DNA from: JACMLD01 sp039919885
GTDB lineage: Bacteria > Bacteroidota > Bacteroidia > Chitinophagales > Chitinophagaceae
Direction of reading: 5' to 3'
Assembly (NCBI GenBank): GCA_039919885.1
Contig: JBDSEV010000002.1
Location: 96,677-160,676, forward strand
DNA: 64,000 nucleotides
Below the pieces are notes generated by a model. It did not search any database and was not told where the DNA came from. It saw only the letters and a list, made by a program, of their open reading frames with translations. A program made the translations under genes and the position numbers. Positions 18,991 through 27,965 of this stretch are shown here, piece after piece. How positions within the stretch are numbered: position 1 is the first letter of the stretch; every line of letters begins with the position of its first letter.

Positions 18991-19016
18991 GCCTTGTTCA
19001 TTCCAGCATGTATTAA

Positions 19017-19051
19017 AACAATCCCGGATGCGCCACGCAACCGGGATTGTT
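19017..19051 (+). terminator. Intrinsic terminator-like hairpin
   Basis: AACAATCCCGG pairs perfectly (11 bp) with CCGGGATTGTT around a 13-base loop, just after the coiled-coil gene. The following bases (GTTG) give only a weak U-tract. Confidence 0.55.
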
Positions 19052-19278
19052 GTTGCTGGCAGTCTGTAAGCGGTGTTCCATGAGCTGGATTCGGGCAATC
19101 ATTGTATCCTCGTTATTAGTTTTAGTGCCAGATCGGCCCATATTTTTTATAAATTACGGTAGAATTAACCCGGTCTCGCCGGGGCCTTAAAACCAGTATT
19201 CATTACCCGTCCTCTATGATTAATTAAACGGATGGGCGCTTTCGTGAAACAACCTCCTTTTACCAACGCTGTTTAATT

Positions 19279-19845
19279 ATGGAAACGTTTGCACATATAA
19301 AAACTGTTATCGGGATAATCCTGGGCCTGAGCATCACCCATTTACTGAAAGGCGCGGTAAAAATAGTTGAGCATCCAAAAAAGAATGCTCCTTATTGGGT
19401 GCACCTGCTGTGGGCGCTGTATATTTTTTTAGCGGTGATTCATTTCTGGTGGTGGGAGGTGCATCTGAATGATATCCGGCATTGGGACTTTGCCTTGTAT
19501 TTTTTCCTGGTAATTTATATAATGCTTTATTATTTCGTGTGTGCATTGCTGTTTCCTGACCAGTTGGACGAATATGATGGTTATGAAAACTATTTTTACT
19601 CGCGCAAAAAATGGTTTTTTGCTGTTTTGGCGCTGATTTTTGCCGCTGATATTGTAGACACCGCAATAAAAGGAAAGGAATACATGGCGCGTCTTTACTG
19701 GGAATTTCCGGTGCGCAACATCCTGCACATATTATTATGCCTGCTTGCTATGAAAATAAATAACAGAAAGTTCCAGGCGGTTCTGGTAATCGTTTTTATA
19801 GTGTATGAACTGTCATTTATTATCCGGAAATATTATGTAGAATAG
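19279..19845 (+). CDS. Small membrane protein of unknown function
   Basis: This is a 188-residue protein with about six hydrophobic segments. It starts with ETFAHIKTVIGIILGLSITH, then LLKGAVKIVEHPKK, and has conserved-looking aromatic loops (HFWWWEVHL, YENYFYSRKKWFFAV). No catalytic residues or family name come to mind. Upstream lies about 290 bp without genes; downstream it converges on an MbnP-like lipoprotein gene. Confidence 0.6.
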   Translation: METFAHIKTVIGIILGLSITHLLKGAVKIVEHPKKNAPYWVHLLWALYIFLAVIHFWWWEVHLNDIRHWDFALYFFLVIYIMLYYFVCALLFPDQLDEYDGYENYFYSRKKWFFAVLALIFAADIVDTAIKGKEYMARLYWEFPVRNILHILLCLLAMKINNRKFQAVLVIVFIVYELSFIIRKYYVE

Positions 19846-19909
19846 CGGCTGCCCACCGGTTTTCAGGCAAGTTGATGCACCAGGGGTACCAGCGCCAAAT
19901 TTGTATCGA

Positions 19910-20710
19910 TCAGTTGTTAATGACCGACTTTACGTTAAACATATTAGAGTAATTTTCGGAAATGTCTTTCGCCGTCAGGCCGGGCGTTGTGCATGCCGGG
20001 ATAGTCGCGATTTTAATCTGGTGCGGATTAGAAAACCATGCATTTACATCTGCCTCAATATTGATGGTGCTTTTTTTGCCCGCTGTTGCGGAGATGGCCA
20101 GGGATTGGCCAAAGGGAAACAGCAGCGTAGGTGTGCGTAACACGTTGTTACTACCCGTAAACCCGCCTATATTGTATTCTATTTTATTACCGGGTTGTGC
20201 GGATGCCGGTGATTTACCTTCCAGCTTTGCCATGATGTAACCAGTTGCAGCAGTCCAGAACATGCCCCTGGCGGGATCAAGCGCACCAGTTTGCTCACCG
20301 CTTACATTGCCCGTACTATCTATTCCAATTAAAAATGAAATGCGGTTATAGTTGAAAGGTGCAGCCAGCAGTTTTACCGCCCAGGTGGTGGAATCAGCAG
20401 CATCTACCAGGAAATATTTATCAGCATTCAGGTGATATACCCGGTTAGAATCCGTGTTAATGAGATCGAACTTGCTGATATAGAATTTAAATGCAGTAAC
20501 ACTGTATTTTTCTTTCCAGAAATTGCGGTACGAAGAATCGAATTTAAGTTTTACAGTATCTGCCATCGGGATAAAATTAACCGTCAGGTTAAAACTATCT
20601 TCTATTGCAGCTCCTTTTGTAAAGCCACTGGCACTGTATTCTTTGGAGCAACTGCCAGATGCCGCTATTAAAAGAATCAATAAAAGAATTGTTACAGGTT
20701 GGTTTTTCAT
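19910..20710 (-). CDS. MbnP-like lipoprotein
   Basis: This is a 266-residue exported lipoprotein. The ATG at 20710 gives a lipoprotein signal (MKNQPVTILLLILLIAASGS, then C), with the lipobox ASGSC. The mature part has the MbnP/DUF4397-like pattern: FNLTVNFIPMADTVKLKFDS, VTAFKFYISKFDLINT, FLVDAADSTTW, FNYNRISFLIGIDS and DPARGMFWTAATGYIMAKLE. MbnP family members are periplasmic and are often linked to copper or methanobactin handling and to cytochrome peroxidase partners. No partner gene is adjacent here, so its role is uncertain. Confidence 0.8.
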   Translation of the reverse strand: MKNQPVTILLLILLIAASGSCSKEYSASGFTKGAAIEDSFNLTVNFIPMADTVKLKFDSSYRNFWKEKYSVTAFKFYISKFDLINTDSNRVYHLNADKYFLVDAADSTTWAVKLLAAPFNYNRISFLIGIDSTGNVSGEQTGALDPARGMFWTAATGYIMAKLEGKSPASAQPGNKIEYNIGGFTGSNNVLRTPTLLFPFGQSLAISATAGKKSTINIEADVNAWFSNPHQIKIATIPACTTPGLTAKDISENYSNMFNVKSVINN

Positions 20711-20736
20711 AGTTGGATATTTCAAAAAATCAGTGG

Positions 20737-21138
20737 TCAGCGGTCATGGCGAATTTTTTGCCGGTGCTGTTTGGTATCGCTTTTTCTTTTCTTCGTTTCT
20801 ATCCGGTTCTCTTTTGCTTTCTTAGACGGTTTGGTAGCAATCCGCGCTTTTTTCTTCTTAAGCGCCGCTTCCATCAATGCAGTCATCTTTTTTATGACCT
20901 CTTCTTTATTGGCCAGCTGCGTCCGGTGTGTCTGGCTCCTCACTTGCAAAAATCCTTCCGAATTAATCCGGTTACTGAGTTTTAAAAGCAACAATTCTTT
21001 TTGCGCTGCAGATAATAAAACAGATGCGGGTACGTTGAAACTGCCTTCTGCCGCAGTTTCTACTTTATTAACATGCTGACCGCCTTTTCCGCCGCTCCGG
21101 AACGTTTTAAAAGCGATTTCTATAGAAACGTTTACCAT
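20737..21138 (-). CDS. arfB: Alternative ribosome-rescue release factor ArfB-like (RF-1 domain)
   Basis: This is a 133-residue peptidyl-tRNA hydrolase that frees ribosomes stalled on truncated messages. The catalytic loop RSGGKGGQHVNKVETA carries the invariant GGQ. The C-terminal tail is basic and rich in Lys/Arg (ATKPSKKAKENRIETKKRKS), as needed to enter the empty mRNA channel. The start is put at 21138 (MVNVSIEIAF) by analogy with the family; the upstream ATG at 21144 and a longer reading are possible. It diverges from dtd, so two translation quality-control genes share one promoter region. Confidence 0.9.
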   Translation of the reverse strand: MVNVSIEIAFKTFRSGGKGGQHVNKVETAAEGSFNVPASVLLSAAQKELLLLKLSNRINSEGFLQVRSQTHRTQLANKEEVIKKMTALMEAALKKKKARIATKPSKKAKENRIETKKRKSDTKQHRQKIRHDR

Positions 21139-21145
21139 AACCATT

Positions 21146-21181
21146 AATATTGTGTGGATTAGTAAATTTACGCACAATATT
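21146..21181. promoter_or_regulatory. Dyad in the divergent arfB/dtd promoter region
   Basis: AATATTGTG (21146-21154) is the exact inverse of CACAATATT (21173-21181). Between them, TAAATTTA is itself palindromic and one base from the TAnnTTTG box on either strand. This may be a shared two-way promoter or an operator for both genes. Confidence 0.35.
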
Positions 21182-21189
21182 TATAAACG

Positions 21190-21642
21190 ATGAGGGCAGT
21201 CATACAACGGGTTTTATCCGCAAGCGTGTCAATTAATGGAAATCTAAACAGTGCAATAAACCGCGGGCTGCTGGTGCTCATCGGTATTGAAGCGGCAGAT
21301 ACCCTGGAAGATATCACCTGGCTGAGCACCCGGATCGTTCACCTCCGTATTTTTGATGATGCAGCAGGAGTGATGAACCTGGACCTGCAACAAGCAGCTG
21401 GCGACATTTTACTTATCAGCCAGTTTACCCTCCATGCAGCAACCAAAAAAGGCAACCGGCCCTCTTATATCAAAGCAGCAAAACCAGCCATCGCCATACC
21501 TTTGTATGAAGCAATGATAGCACAGCTTGAAAAAGACGGCGGTAAACCAATCTATACAGGTGTTTTTGGCGCAGATATGAAAGTGAGTTTGGTAAATGAC
21601 GGTCCGGTAACCATCATCATTGATACAAAAAATAAGGAGTAA
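21190..21642 (+). CDS. dtd: D-aminoacyl-tRNA deacylase
   Basis: This is a 150-residue cytoplasmic enzyme that hydrolyses D-amino acids from mischarged tRNA. The family signatures are all present: MRAVIQRVLSASVSI at the start, the catalytic SQFTLHA (about residue 77) and the cross-subunit NDGPVTI near the C-terminus. The N-terminal half also has GLLVLIGIEAADT. The next gene begins 5 bp after the stop, so dtd, the globin gene and the MazG-like gene look like one operon. Confidence 0.95.
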   Translation: MRAVIQRVLSASVSINGNLNSAINRGLLVLIGIEAADTLEDITWLSTRIVHLRIFDDAAGVMNLDLQQAAGDILLISQFTLHAATKKGNRPSYIKAAKPAIAIPLYEAMIAQLEKDGGKPIYTGVFGADMKVSLVNDGPVTIIIDTKNKE

Positions 21643-21647
21643 AAGCA

Positions 21648-22019
21648 ATGAATGATATAGCAACCAGGGACGATATTTATTATTTAATGGAATGTTTTTA
21701 TGCCAGCGCCGTACCCGACGATGTGATTGGTTATTTTTTTACGGAAGTAGCGGCAATAAATTTAATTGAGCATTTGCCCGTCATCACCGATTTCTGGGAA
21801 ATGGTTTTACTGGGTGGCCAGCATTATAAGAAAAACGCCATTGCGGTACATACGCATTTAAACCAGTTATCGCCCATGGAAGAAAAGCATTTCACACGCT
21901 GGCTGCAATTGTTTACCAGAACTGTAGATGGATTGTTTACCGGACCCGTGGCGGAGCTGGCAAAGCAAAGGGCCTTATCCATTGCAACGGTTATGAAAAT
22001 TAAGATTCTTCACCCATAA
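21648..22019 (+). CDS. Group III truncated haemoglobin
   Basis: This is a 123-residue haem protein of the two-over-two globin fold (trHb III). DIYYLMECFYASAVPDDVIG, then YFF is the B-helix region with the family's Phe/Tyr. LPVITDFWEMVLLGG holds the conserved Trp, and the proximal haem ligand is the His in AVHTHLNQLSPMEEKHF. Group III members are usually linked to redox or nitric-oxide tolerance, but no member function is general. It is the middle gene of the dtd operon. Confidence 0.9.
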   Translation: MNDIATRDDIYYLMECFYASAVPDDVIGYFFTEVAAINLIEHLPVITDFWEMVLLGGQHYKKNAIAVHTHLNQLSPMEEKHFTRWLQLFTRTVDGLFTGPVAELAKQRALSIATVMKIKILHP

Positions 22020-22032
22020 ATAAATTTACAAA

Positions 22033-22362
22033 ATGACCATAGCGCAAGCACAGCAGGACGTTGATGGCTGGATAAATACGGTAGGCGTCCGGTATTTCAA
22101 TGAACTCACCAACCTGGGTATATTAATGGAGGAGGTAGGGGAGTTATCCCGACTGATGGTGCGTATCTACGGCGAACAATCTTTTAAAAAAACAGACACC
22201 GGCAAAGACCTCGCAGATGAAATGGCCGATGTACTGTGGGTGCTGCTATGTCTCGCCAATCAAACCGGTGTAAATTTAACCGACGCCCTGCAACAGAATT
22301 TTAAAAAAAAGAATGCAAGGGACGCAGACAGGCACCACGATAATGAAAAATTGATTGGCTGA
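22033..22362 (+). CDS. MazG-like nucleotide pyrophosphohydrolase
   Basis: This is a 109-residue all-alpha NTP pyrophosphatase. The metal-binding motif is visible as GILMEEVGELSRLM (EExxE) together with LADEMADVLWVLLCLANQTG (ExxD). One MazG domain of normal length is present. Such enzymes remove non-canonical or excess nucleotides. It follows the globin gene by 13 bp. Confidence 0.9.
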   Translation: MTIAQAQQDVDGWINTVGVRYFNELTNLGILMEEVGELSRLMVRIYGEQSFKKTDTGKDLADEMADVLWVLLCLANQTGVNLTDALQQNFKKKNARDADRHHDNEKLIG

Positions 22363-22392
22363 CGCCACGTCATTGCGCCAGGTGCGCCGCCA

Positions 22393-22423
22393 TTGAACTT
22401 ATTACACAATCAACTTATATTTG
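22393..22423 (+). promoter_or_regulatory. Promoter of the glycyl-tRNA synthetase gene
   Basis: TTG at 22393-22395 and TATATTTG at 22416-22423 are separated by 20 bp, which fits the Bacteroidota -33/-7 consensus (TTG ... TAnnTTTG). The start codon lies only 8 bases after the -7 box, so the transcript would have almost no leader. Confidence 0.6.
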
Positions 22424-22431
22424 CAGCCATT

Positions 22432-23898
22432 ATGGCAAATGATACCAACAGGTTCCAGGCAATTATTTCTCATTGCAAAGAGTATGGTTTTGTATTTCCA
22501 AGCAGTGAAATTTACGACGGCTTAAGCGCGGTTTACGACTACGGCCAGTACGGCAGTGAGTTAAAGAAAAATATTAAAGATTACTGGTGGAAAAGCATGA
22601 CCCAGTTGCAGGAGAACATTGTAGGTATCGACGCTGCTATTTTTATGCACCCCACTACCTGGAAGGCCAGCGGCCACGTTGATAATTTCAGCGATCCTAT
22701 GATTGACAACAAAGACAGTAAAAAAAGGTACCGGGTGGATCATTTGCTGGAGGCTTTCGGCGACGAACTGCGGTCCGCCGGCCAGCATGAAAAGGCGGAT
22801 GCATTGTTGGTTGACATGGACGCCTTTCTGGCCAAAGATGATTTTGCCGGTCTAAAGCAATTAATTGAAGACAATAAGATCAAATGCAGTGTCAGTAAGA
22901 CCGCCAACTGGACGGAGATCCGCCAGTTTAACCTCATGTTTTCCACTGAATTTGGATCTACAGCTGCTTCTGAAGAAACGGACAGCAAAGTATACCTGCG
23001 CCCCGAAACGGCACAGGGTATTTTTGTAAACTTCCTGAATGTGCAAAAAACCGGAAGGATGAAAATTCCTTTTGGTATTGCACAGATAGGCAAGGCGTTC
23101 CGCAACGAAATTGTTGCCCGCCAGTTTATCTTTCGCATGCGGGAGTTTGAGCAAATGGAAATGCAGTTTTTTATCAGGCCCGGCACAGAAGGAGCATGGT
23201 ATCAATTCTGGAAAGAAGAACGCCTTAAATGGCACCTGAGCCTCGGCATTGCTCCTGAGAAATACCGCTACCACGACCATGTGAAACTGGCCCATTATGC
23301 CAAGGAAGCCTGCGATATTGAATACGAATTCCCGATAGGTTTTAAGGAAGTGGAAGGCATCCATTCCCGGTCTGATTTTGATTTAAGCCAGCACCAGCAA
23401 TACAGCAAAAAGAAATTACAGTATTTTGACAATGATTTAGATGCCAACGGCAAACCCTTTGGTAACTATATTCCGTATGTAATAGAAACATCCATTGGGC
23501 TGGACAGGATGTTTTTACTGGTGATGAGCAATGCCTACACAGAAGAGGACCTTGGTACGCCGGAAAAACCCGATAGCCGGGTGGTATTGAAATTTCCGGC
23601 AAAGCTGGCGCCGGTAAAACTAGCAATATTGCCCCTGTTAAAAAAGGATGGTTTGCCTGAAATAGCCCGGCAAATAATGAATGACTGTAAAAGTTCGTTT
23701 AAATGTTTTTACGAGGAGAAGGATGCTATTGGCAAACGTTACCGCCGGATGGATGCGATCGGTACCCCTTTTTGTGTAACGATTGATCACCAAACAAAAG
23801 AAGATAATACTGTTACCATTCGTTACCGGGACAGTATGACACAAGAAAGGATTCCTATCAGCAGTTTAAAAAAATTGGTGGAAACCCTTATTTTGTAA
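22432..23898 (+). CDS. glyQS: Glycine--tRNA ligase (single-chain type)
   Basis: This class II aminoacyl-tRNA synthetase of 488 residues charges tRNA-Gly in the cytoplasm. The ATG at 22432 gives MANDTNRFQAIISHCKEYGF, the usual N-terminus, followed by VFPSSEIYDGLSAVYDYGQYG. Motif 2 is visible as YLRPETAQGIFVNF and FRNEIVARQFIFRMREFEQM. Motif 3 is ETSIGLDRMFL. The C-terminal anticodon-binding domain begins at about residue 385 (APVKLAILPLLKKDGL). It is the eukaryote/archaea-like alpha2 type, not the alpha2beta2 GlyQ/GlyS type. Confidence 0.97.
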   Translation: MANDTNRFQAIISHCKEYGFVFPSSEIYDGLSAVYDYGQYGSELKKNIKDYWWKSMTQLQENIVGIDAAIFMHPTTWKASGHVDNFSDPMIDNKDSKKRYRVDHLLEAFGDELRSAGQHEKADALLVDMDAFLAKDDFAGLKQLIEDNKIKCSVSKTANWTEIRQFNLMFSTEFGSTAASEETDSKVYLRPETAQGIFVNFLNVQKTGRMKIPFGIAQIGKAFRNEIVARQFIFRMREFEQMEMQFFIRPGTEGAWYQFWKEERLKWHLSLGIAPEKYRYHDHVKLAHYAKEACDIEYEFPIGFKEVEGIHSRSDFDLSQHQQYSKKKLQYFDNDLDANGKPFGNYIPYVIETSIGLDRMFLLVMSNAYTEEDLGTPEKPDSRVVLKFPAKLAPVKLAILPLLKKDGLPEIARQIMNDCKSSFKCFYEEKDAIGKRYRRMDAIGTPFCVTIDHQTKEDNTVTIRYRDSMTQERIPISSLKKLVETLIL

Positions 23899-24018
23899 AA
23901 ATATATCGGAATTCTCGAATTAAAAGCGTAAAATTACCCTTTCGGAATCGACAACCATACGCTAATTTAGTATTGTAAAATATCCAACACCTAAGAAAAC
24001 AACCAAACACGAACAACT

Positions 24019-24336
24019 ATGCTTGCATTTATTGAACTTTCTATTAACATTATCGTGCTAGCGCTGATTGTCCTCGGCGCCGCGTCGTTCGGCTTCCTGG
24101 TTAATGCGGCAAGAATAAAAAAGCAGCAATCCGCTATTTTAAAATTGGAAGCGGAAATGTTACACAACCACGCAGAAATTTTACATCTTCAGAAAGAATT
24201 ATCAGACAAAGAAAATCTTCAGTCAAAAACACCCATCTTTTCAATTGCAGAAAATGCTTCCGAATCTATCAAGGAGCAGGTTTCAAGTGCCAGGCTTTCC
24301 AAGAAAGTTTCCGGTGGCGGCAAAACATCCTCCTAA
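24019..24336 (+). CDS. Small single-pass membrane coiled-coil protein, copy A
   Basis: This is a 105-residue protein. One N-terminal membrane helix (IELSINIIVLALIVLGAASF) is followed by a coiled coil (IKKQQSAILKLEAEMLHNHA, then EILHLQKELSDKENLQ) and a polar tail. The next gene encodes a protein of the same plan, and both end in a basic Ser/Lys-rich tail. No family name is known to me. They may act as a pair, for example as envelope or division scaffold proteins, but that is only a guess. Confidence 0.6.
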   Translation: MLAFIELSINIIVLALIVLGAASFGFLVNAARIKKQQSAILKLEAEMLHNHAEILHLQKELSDKENLQSKTPIFSIAENASESIKEQVSSARLSKKVSGGGKTSS

Positions 24337-24452
24337 TATGCTGCCCCGATTTCGGGTAATAGTTTACTATTAATCGCTTTATTTAACAAGGCAGGTACAT
24401 ACCAAAACCTGTTTTGCAGCGTAATAGTGTTAATCCGATAAACCCTAGAGAA

Positions 24453-24728
24453 ATGATCCTTACCCACCCGTACATTTTTAATACGATTGTAATCCTTTTT
24501 ATTGCCTTTACATCAGGCTGGCTGGTCTTTGTACTGCTGGGCAGGAGTAAACAACGATTGAAAAATAAAATGGATGAGCTGGAGAAAGAAAAAGAACAAC
24601 TGGAGCAGCATGCCCAACAGCTGGAAGATCAATTACAGGGACGCTATCCCAATTCAATTAAGAATACACCCGTCATCGCAATTTCTTCAACCGTAAAGGG
24701 TGCTAAAACCCGCGATACCGGGAGGTGA
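24453..24728 (+). CDS. Small single-pass membrane coiled-coil protein, copy B
   Basis: This is a 91-residue protein read from the ATG at 24453; the longer TTG reading from 24414 adds an unlikely tail. One membrane helix (PYIFNTIVILFIAFTSGWLV, then FVLL) is followed by a short coiled coil (KNKMDELEKEKEQLEQHAQQ, then LEDQLQ) and a polar tail (ISSTVKGAKTRDTGR). It mirrors the architecture of the preceding gene, which points to an old duplication. Function unknown. Confidence 0.6.
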   Translation: MILTHPYIFNTIVILFIAFTSGWLVFVLLGRSKQRLKNKMDELEKEKEQLEQHAQQLEDQLQGRYPNSIKNTPVIAISSTVKGAKTRDTGR

Positions 24729-24802
24729 TTTCGGGCATTCGTATTCGGCTAACGCTGAGCCAGCTGTACGCAATCCACATACGCGCCACACCTGCATAAC
24801 TG

Positions 24803-26512
24803 TTAGTCCAGCATCATCTTTTGTAGTTTTTTGGTCAACACAAAGAGCAGTAACGAAGCGATGCCCGCCATAAAAACAAACAGCATAAAGAAGTCATAAA
24901 GATTGTGCATCTGGTAACCAAGAAACGAAGTCGTTTTATTATCAGGATACAATGAGCTCAGCACCCCTGCCAGTTTGTTGCCAAAAGCATTTGCGGTAAA
25001 CCAGATCGCCATTAGCAAGGAAGAAAATTTCAATGGTGATAATTTATTCACGAGCGACATGCCGATGGGCGAGAGGCATAATTCACCCATGGTGTGCAGT
25101 GCATACATGCCGGTTAGCCATATCATACTAACCTTAACGCCTGGTTGCACATTGCTGACACCTTTTGCGATCCACAAATACCCCAGCGCCAGCAGGAACA
25201 GGCCCAGCGCCATTTTTGTAGGGGAGGAAGGTTCTTTTTTGCCAAGTTTCAGCCATAGCCAGGCAAAGAATGGAGCAAATAAAACGACAAAAGTAGAATT
25301 GAGCGATTGAAACCAGCTGGCAGGTATTTCATCTTTGGTTACGTGCGTTAGTCCTGCCGCAAAAATATACACGTTGGCTGCTATAATTGCTGCTGCAAAC
25401 AAGGCCAATAATGAAAACACGGTAATACGCAGCTCTTTGTCGAATACCAAGGCAAGATTTTTTGAAGCCTTTTTAAACCATGTAAATATGAAGTACAGTA
25501 ACGTTGCCGATAGTGCGGCAATTAGCCATACCGGTATACTGAACCCTACCTGCCGGTTGGTTTGTTCATCTGCAAAAATTGTTAGGGACGCACCCGCCTG
25601 CTCAAAAGCGCTCCAGAAAAAAATCACAAAAAAACAGACAACGAAAATAACCACCACTTTGTTCTTCTCAATTTTATTAAGTGATTTGTCCATGAAGATA
25701 ATCGCGGGAATAATTACTATACAGGCTACCAGCAAATAGAACAGGTAATTGATTTTGGTGTCCAGGTAGAGTAACCCAATACACGCACTGGCAAGAATGG
25801 CCATTCCGATAATGGTAAGCACAGGTGAAAGCATGAACCGTGGCGTGTTTTTCGGTATCATCCCCAATATTTTATTATCCGGGTCACTTACATATTTATG
25901 GTGAAATAATTTTTGAACGAAAACACTTATCAGCATACCAGCCCCGGCTATAAGAAACGCCCACCTGAAGTCTGCAGGATCACCGGTATCGCCAAAAAGC
26001 CCGCAGATAAAGGGCCCCAACGCACCACCGGTATTAATGCCCATGTAAAAAATAGTGTAGGCAGCATCCGTGCGGTTATCATTTTTGGGATATAATTGTC
26101 CTACGAGCGAAGAAATATTCGGTTTAAAAAATCCATTGCCCGCTATCATTAAGCCAAGACCGGAAAAGAAAAGAAAGGTACTGAGATCAGGCGCGCTTTT
26201 ATACACCGTGCCGCATGCAAATAAAACAATTTCACCAATAGCCATCACCAGGCCCCCGGCAATAATGGACCTTCTGTTTCCCCAGTAGCGGTCTGCCATA
26301 AAACCACCCAGCAAGGGCGTCAGGTAAATAAGGCTAAGGTAACTGCCATATAGGTTGGATGCAAAAGCCTGGTCGAACAGCAGTGCTTTTGTCATAAACA
26401 ATACCAGCATTGCCCGCATGCCGTAAAAATTAAACCGCTCCCACATTTCGGTTGCAAACAAAATGTATAAACCTTTTGGATGACCTTTTGGAATGGCGGC
26501 TTGTTCTGGCAT
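24803..26512 (-). CDS. POT-family proton-dependent peptide transporter
   Basis: This 569-residue MFS inner-membrane protein imports di- and tripeptides with protons. The family signature ExxER is in LFATEMWERFNFYGMRAMLV. FYMGINTGGALGPFICGLFG is the second POT signature, and GGFMADRYWGNRRSI is the loop 2-3 motif. There are about 14 hydrophobic segments, with a long insert between the halves typical of bacterial POTs. It is transcribed alone, leftward, and diverges from purD. Confidence 0.93.
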   Translation of the reverse strand: MPEQAAIPKGHPKGLYILFATEMWERFNFYGMRAMLVLFMTKALLFDQAFASNLYGSYLSLIYLTPLLGGFMADRYWGNRRSIIAGGLVMAIGEIVLFACGTVYKSAPDLSTFLFFSGLGLMIAGNGFFKPNISSLVGQLYPKNDNRTDAAYTIFYMGINTGGALGPFICGLFGDTGDPADFRWAFLIAGAGMLISVFVQKLFHHKYVSDPDNKILGMIPKNTPRFMLSPVLTIIGMAILASACIGLLYLDTKINYLFYLLVACIVIIPAIIFMDKSLNKIEKNKVVVIFVVCFFVIFFWSAFEQAGASLTIFADEQTNRQVGFSIPVWLIAALSATLLYFIFTWFKKASKNLALVFDKELRITVFSLLALFAAAIIAANVYIFAAGLTHVTKDEIPASWFQSLNSTFVVLFAPFFAWLWLKLGKKEPSSPTKMALGLFLLALGYLWIAKGVSNVQPGVKVSMIWLTGMYALHTMGELCLSPIGMSLVNKLSPLKFSSLLMAIWFTANAFGNKLAGVLSSLYPDNKTTSFLGYQMHNLYDFFMLFVFMAGIASLLLFVLTKKLQKMMLD

Positions 26513-26684
26513 AAATTCTTTTTAGTGTTGGCAGTGGTTTATATGCCAATGTACACAGAATTAATGAATGCTGTACACAACGCTGTTAGAAATTTGACCC
26601 GACTTTACGATATTTGCCATTCGTAATTTTATGCATGTGCAGTAGCAAACCTTTTTTTAATTTACAGGCTGAAAAAATCCATAC

Positions 26685-27965
26685 ATGAAAATTCTTTTGT
26701 TAGGTTCTGGTGGTCGCGAGCATGCCCTTTCGTGGAAACTGACCCAAAGCAGCAAATGCAGCAAGCTTTTTATTGCACCCGGGAATGGTGGTACTGCGCA
26801 ATGTGGACAGAACGTGTCCCTTGTCATTACTGATTTTGTGGCTATCGGACAGTTTTGTTTACAGGAAGATATTAAGATGGTGATTGTGGGTCCAGAGGAA
26901 CCATTGGTAAAAGGCATTGTTGATTATTTCCGGGCAGAGGAAAAGCTCAATGGGATTATGATCATTGGTCCGTCTCAGCATGCTGCACAACTGGAAGGCA
27001 GCAAGACGTTCGCAAAAGCGTTCATGGAAAAATACCGGATTCCTACTGCTGGTTACCGCGAATTTGATGTAAGTAATTACGAGGAAGGCGTCCGGTATAT
27101 CAACCAGCACAGCCTGCCGGTTGTTTTGAAAGCGGATGGTCTTGCGGCCGGTAAAGGGGTGCTGATTTGCCAGAACCATATTGAGGCAGGAGCAGAGTTT
27201 GAACTAATGATACACCGCGATAAATTTGGTGAGGCTGGCAGGAAGGTGGTAGTGGAGGAATTCCTGGAAGGTATTGAGTTAAGCATGTTTGTGCTCACCG
27301 ACGGAAAAAATTATGTTATACTGCCGGAAGCCAAAGACTATAAAAGAATCGGCGAGGGCGATAAGGGTTTGAATACCGGTGGCATGGGTGCAATAAGCCC
27401 GGTGCCTTTTGCAGATGACTTATTCATGCAGAAAATTGAAGACGATATTGTTCGGCCCACCATTGAAGGACTGCAGCAGGAAAATATGGACTACAAAGGG
27501 TTTGTCTTTATCGGTATTATTAAATGCGGCGAAACACCGCTTGTAATAGAATACAACTGCCGGTTGGGTGATCCGGAAACAGAAGTAGTGATACCCCGCT
27601 TAAAAAATGATTTAGTGGAACTGTTCACCAGCACCGCGCAGCAAAAACTGGATGAGGTGACTATTGATTGCGATGATCGGTATGCATGCACGGTGATGGC
27701 GGTAAGCGGCGGCTACCCCGGGGAGTTTGAAAAAGGCTACGAAATTGAAGGGCTTGATACCGATACCGGTCCCGATAGTTTAATCTTTCATGCAAGTACA
27801 CTCAGCGCGTACGGTTCGGTGCTGACCAATGGCGGCAGGGTTTTTTGCGTTACCTCTTTTGGTGAATCGGTGGTGGAAGCAGTCGATAAATCCATGCAGG
27901 TACTGGAACATGTTCATTTTGAAGACATGTATTTCCGGAAAGATATTGGGTATGAGTTTGCATAA
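26685..27965 (+). CDS. purD: Phosphoribosylamine--glycine ligase
   Basis: This is a 426-residue ATP-grasp enzyme of purine synthesis that joins glycine to phosphoribosylamine. The start MKILLLGSGGREHALSWKLT is diagnostic. The ATP-grasp region shows LPVVLKADGLAAGKGVLI, EFLEGIELSMFVLTDGK and GLNTGGMGAISPVPF. The metal site is CRLGDPETEVVIPRLKND. The N-terminus, central and C-terminal domains are of full length. Its last 14 bases overlap the start of kynA. Confidence 0.97.
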   Translation: MKILLLGSGGREHALSWKLTQSSKCSKLFIAPGNGGTAQCGQNVSLVITDFVAIGQFCLQEDIKMVIVGPEEPLVKGIVDYFRAEEKLNGIMIIGPSQHAAQLEGSKTFAKAFMEKYRIPTAGYREFDVSNYEEGVRYINQHSLPVVLKADGLAAGKGVLICQNHIEAGAEFELMIHRDKFGEAGRKVVVEEFLEGIELSMFVLTDGKNYVILPEAKDYKRIGEGDKGLNTGGMGAISPVPFADDLFMQKIEDDIVRPTIEGLQQENMDYKGFVFIGIIKCGETPLVIEYNCRLGDPETEVVIPRLKNDLVELFTSTAQQKLDEVTIDCDDRYACTVMAVSGGYPGEFEKGYEIEGLDTDTGPDSLIFHASTLSAYGSVLTNGGRVFCVTSFGESVVEAVDKSMQVLEHVHFEDMYFRKDIGYEFA

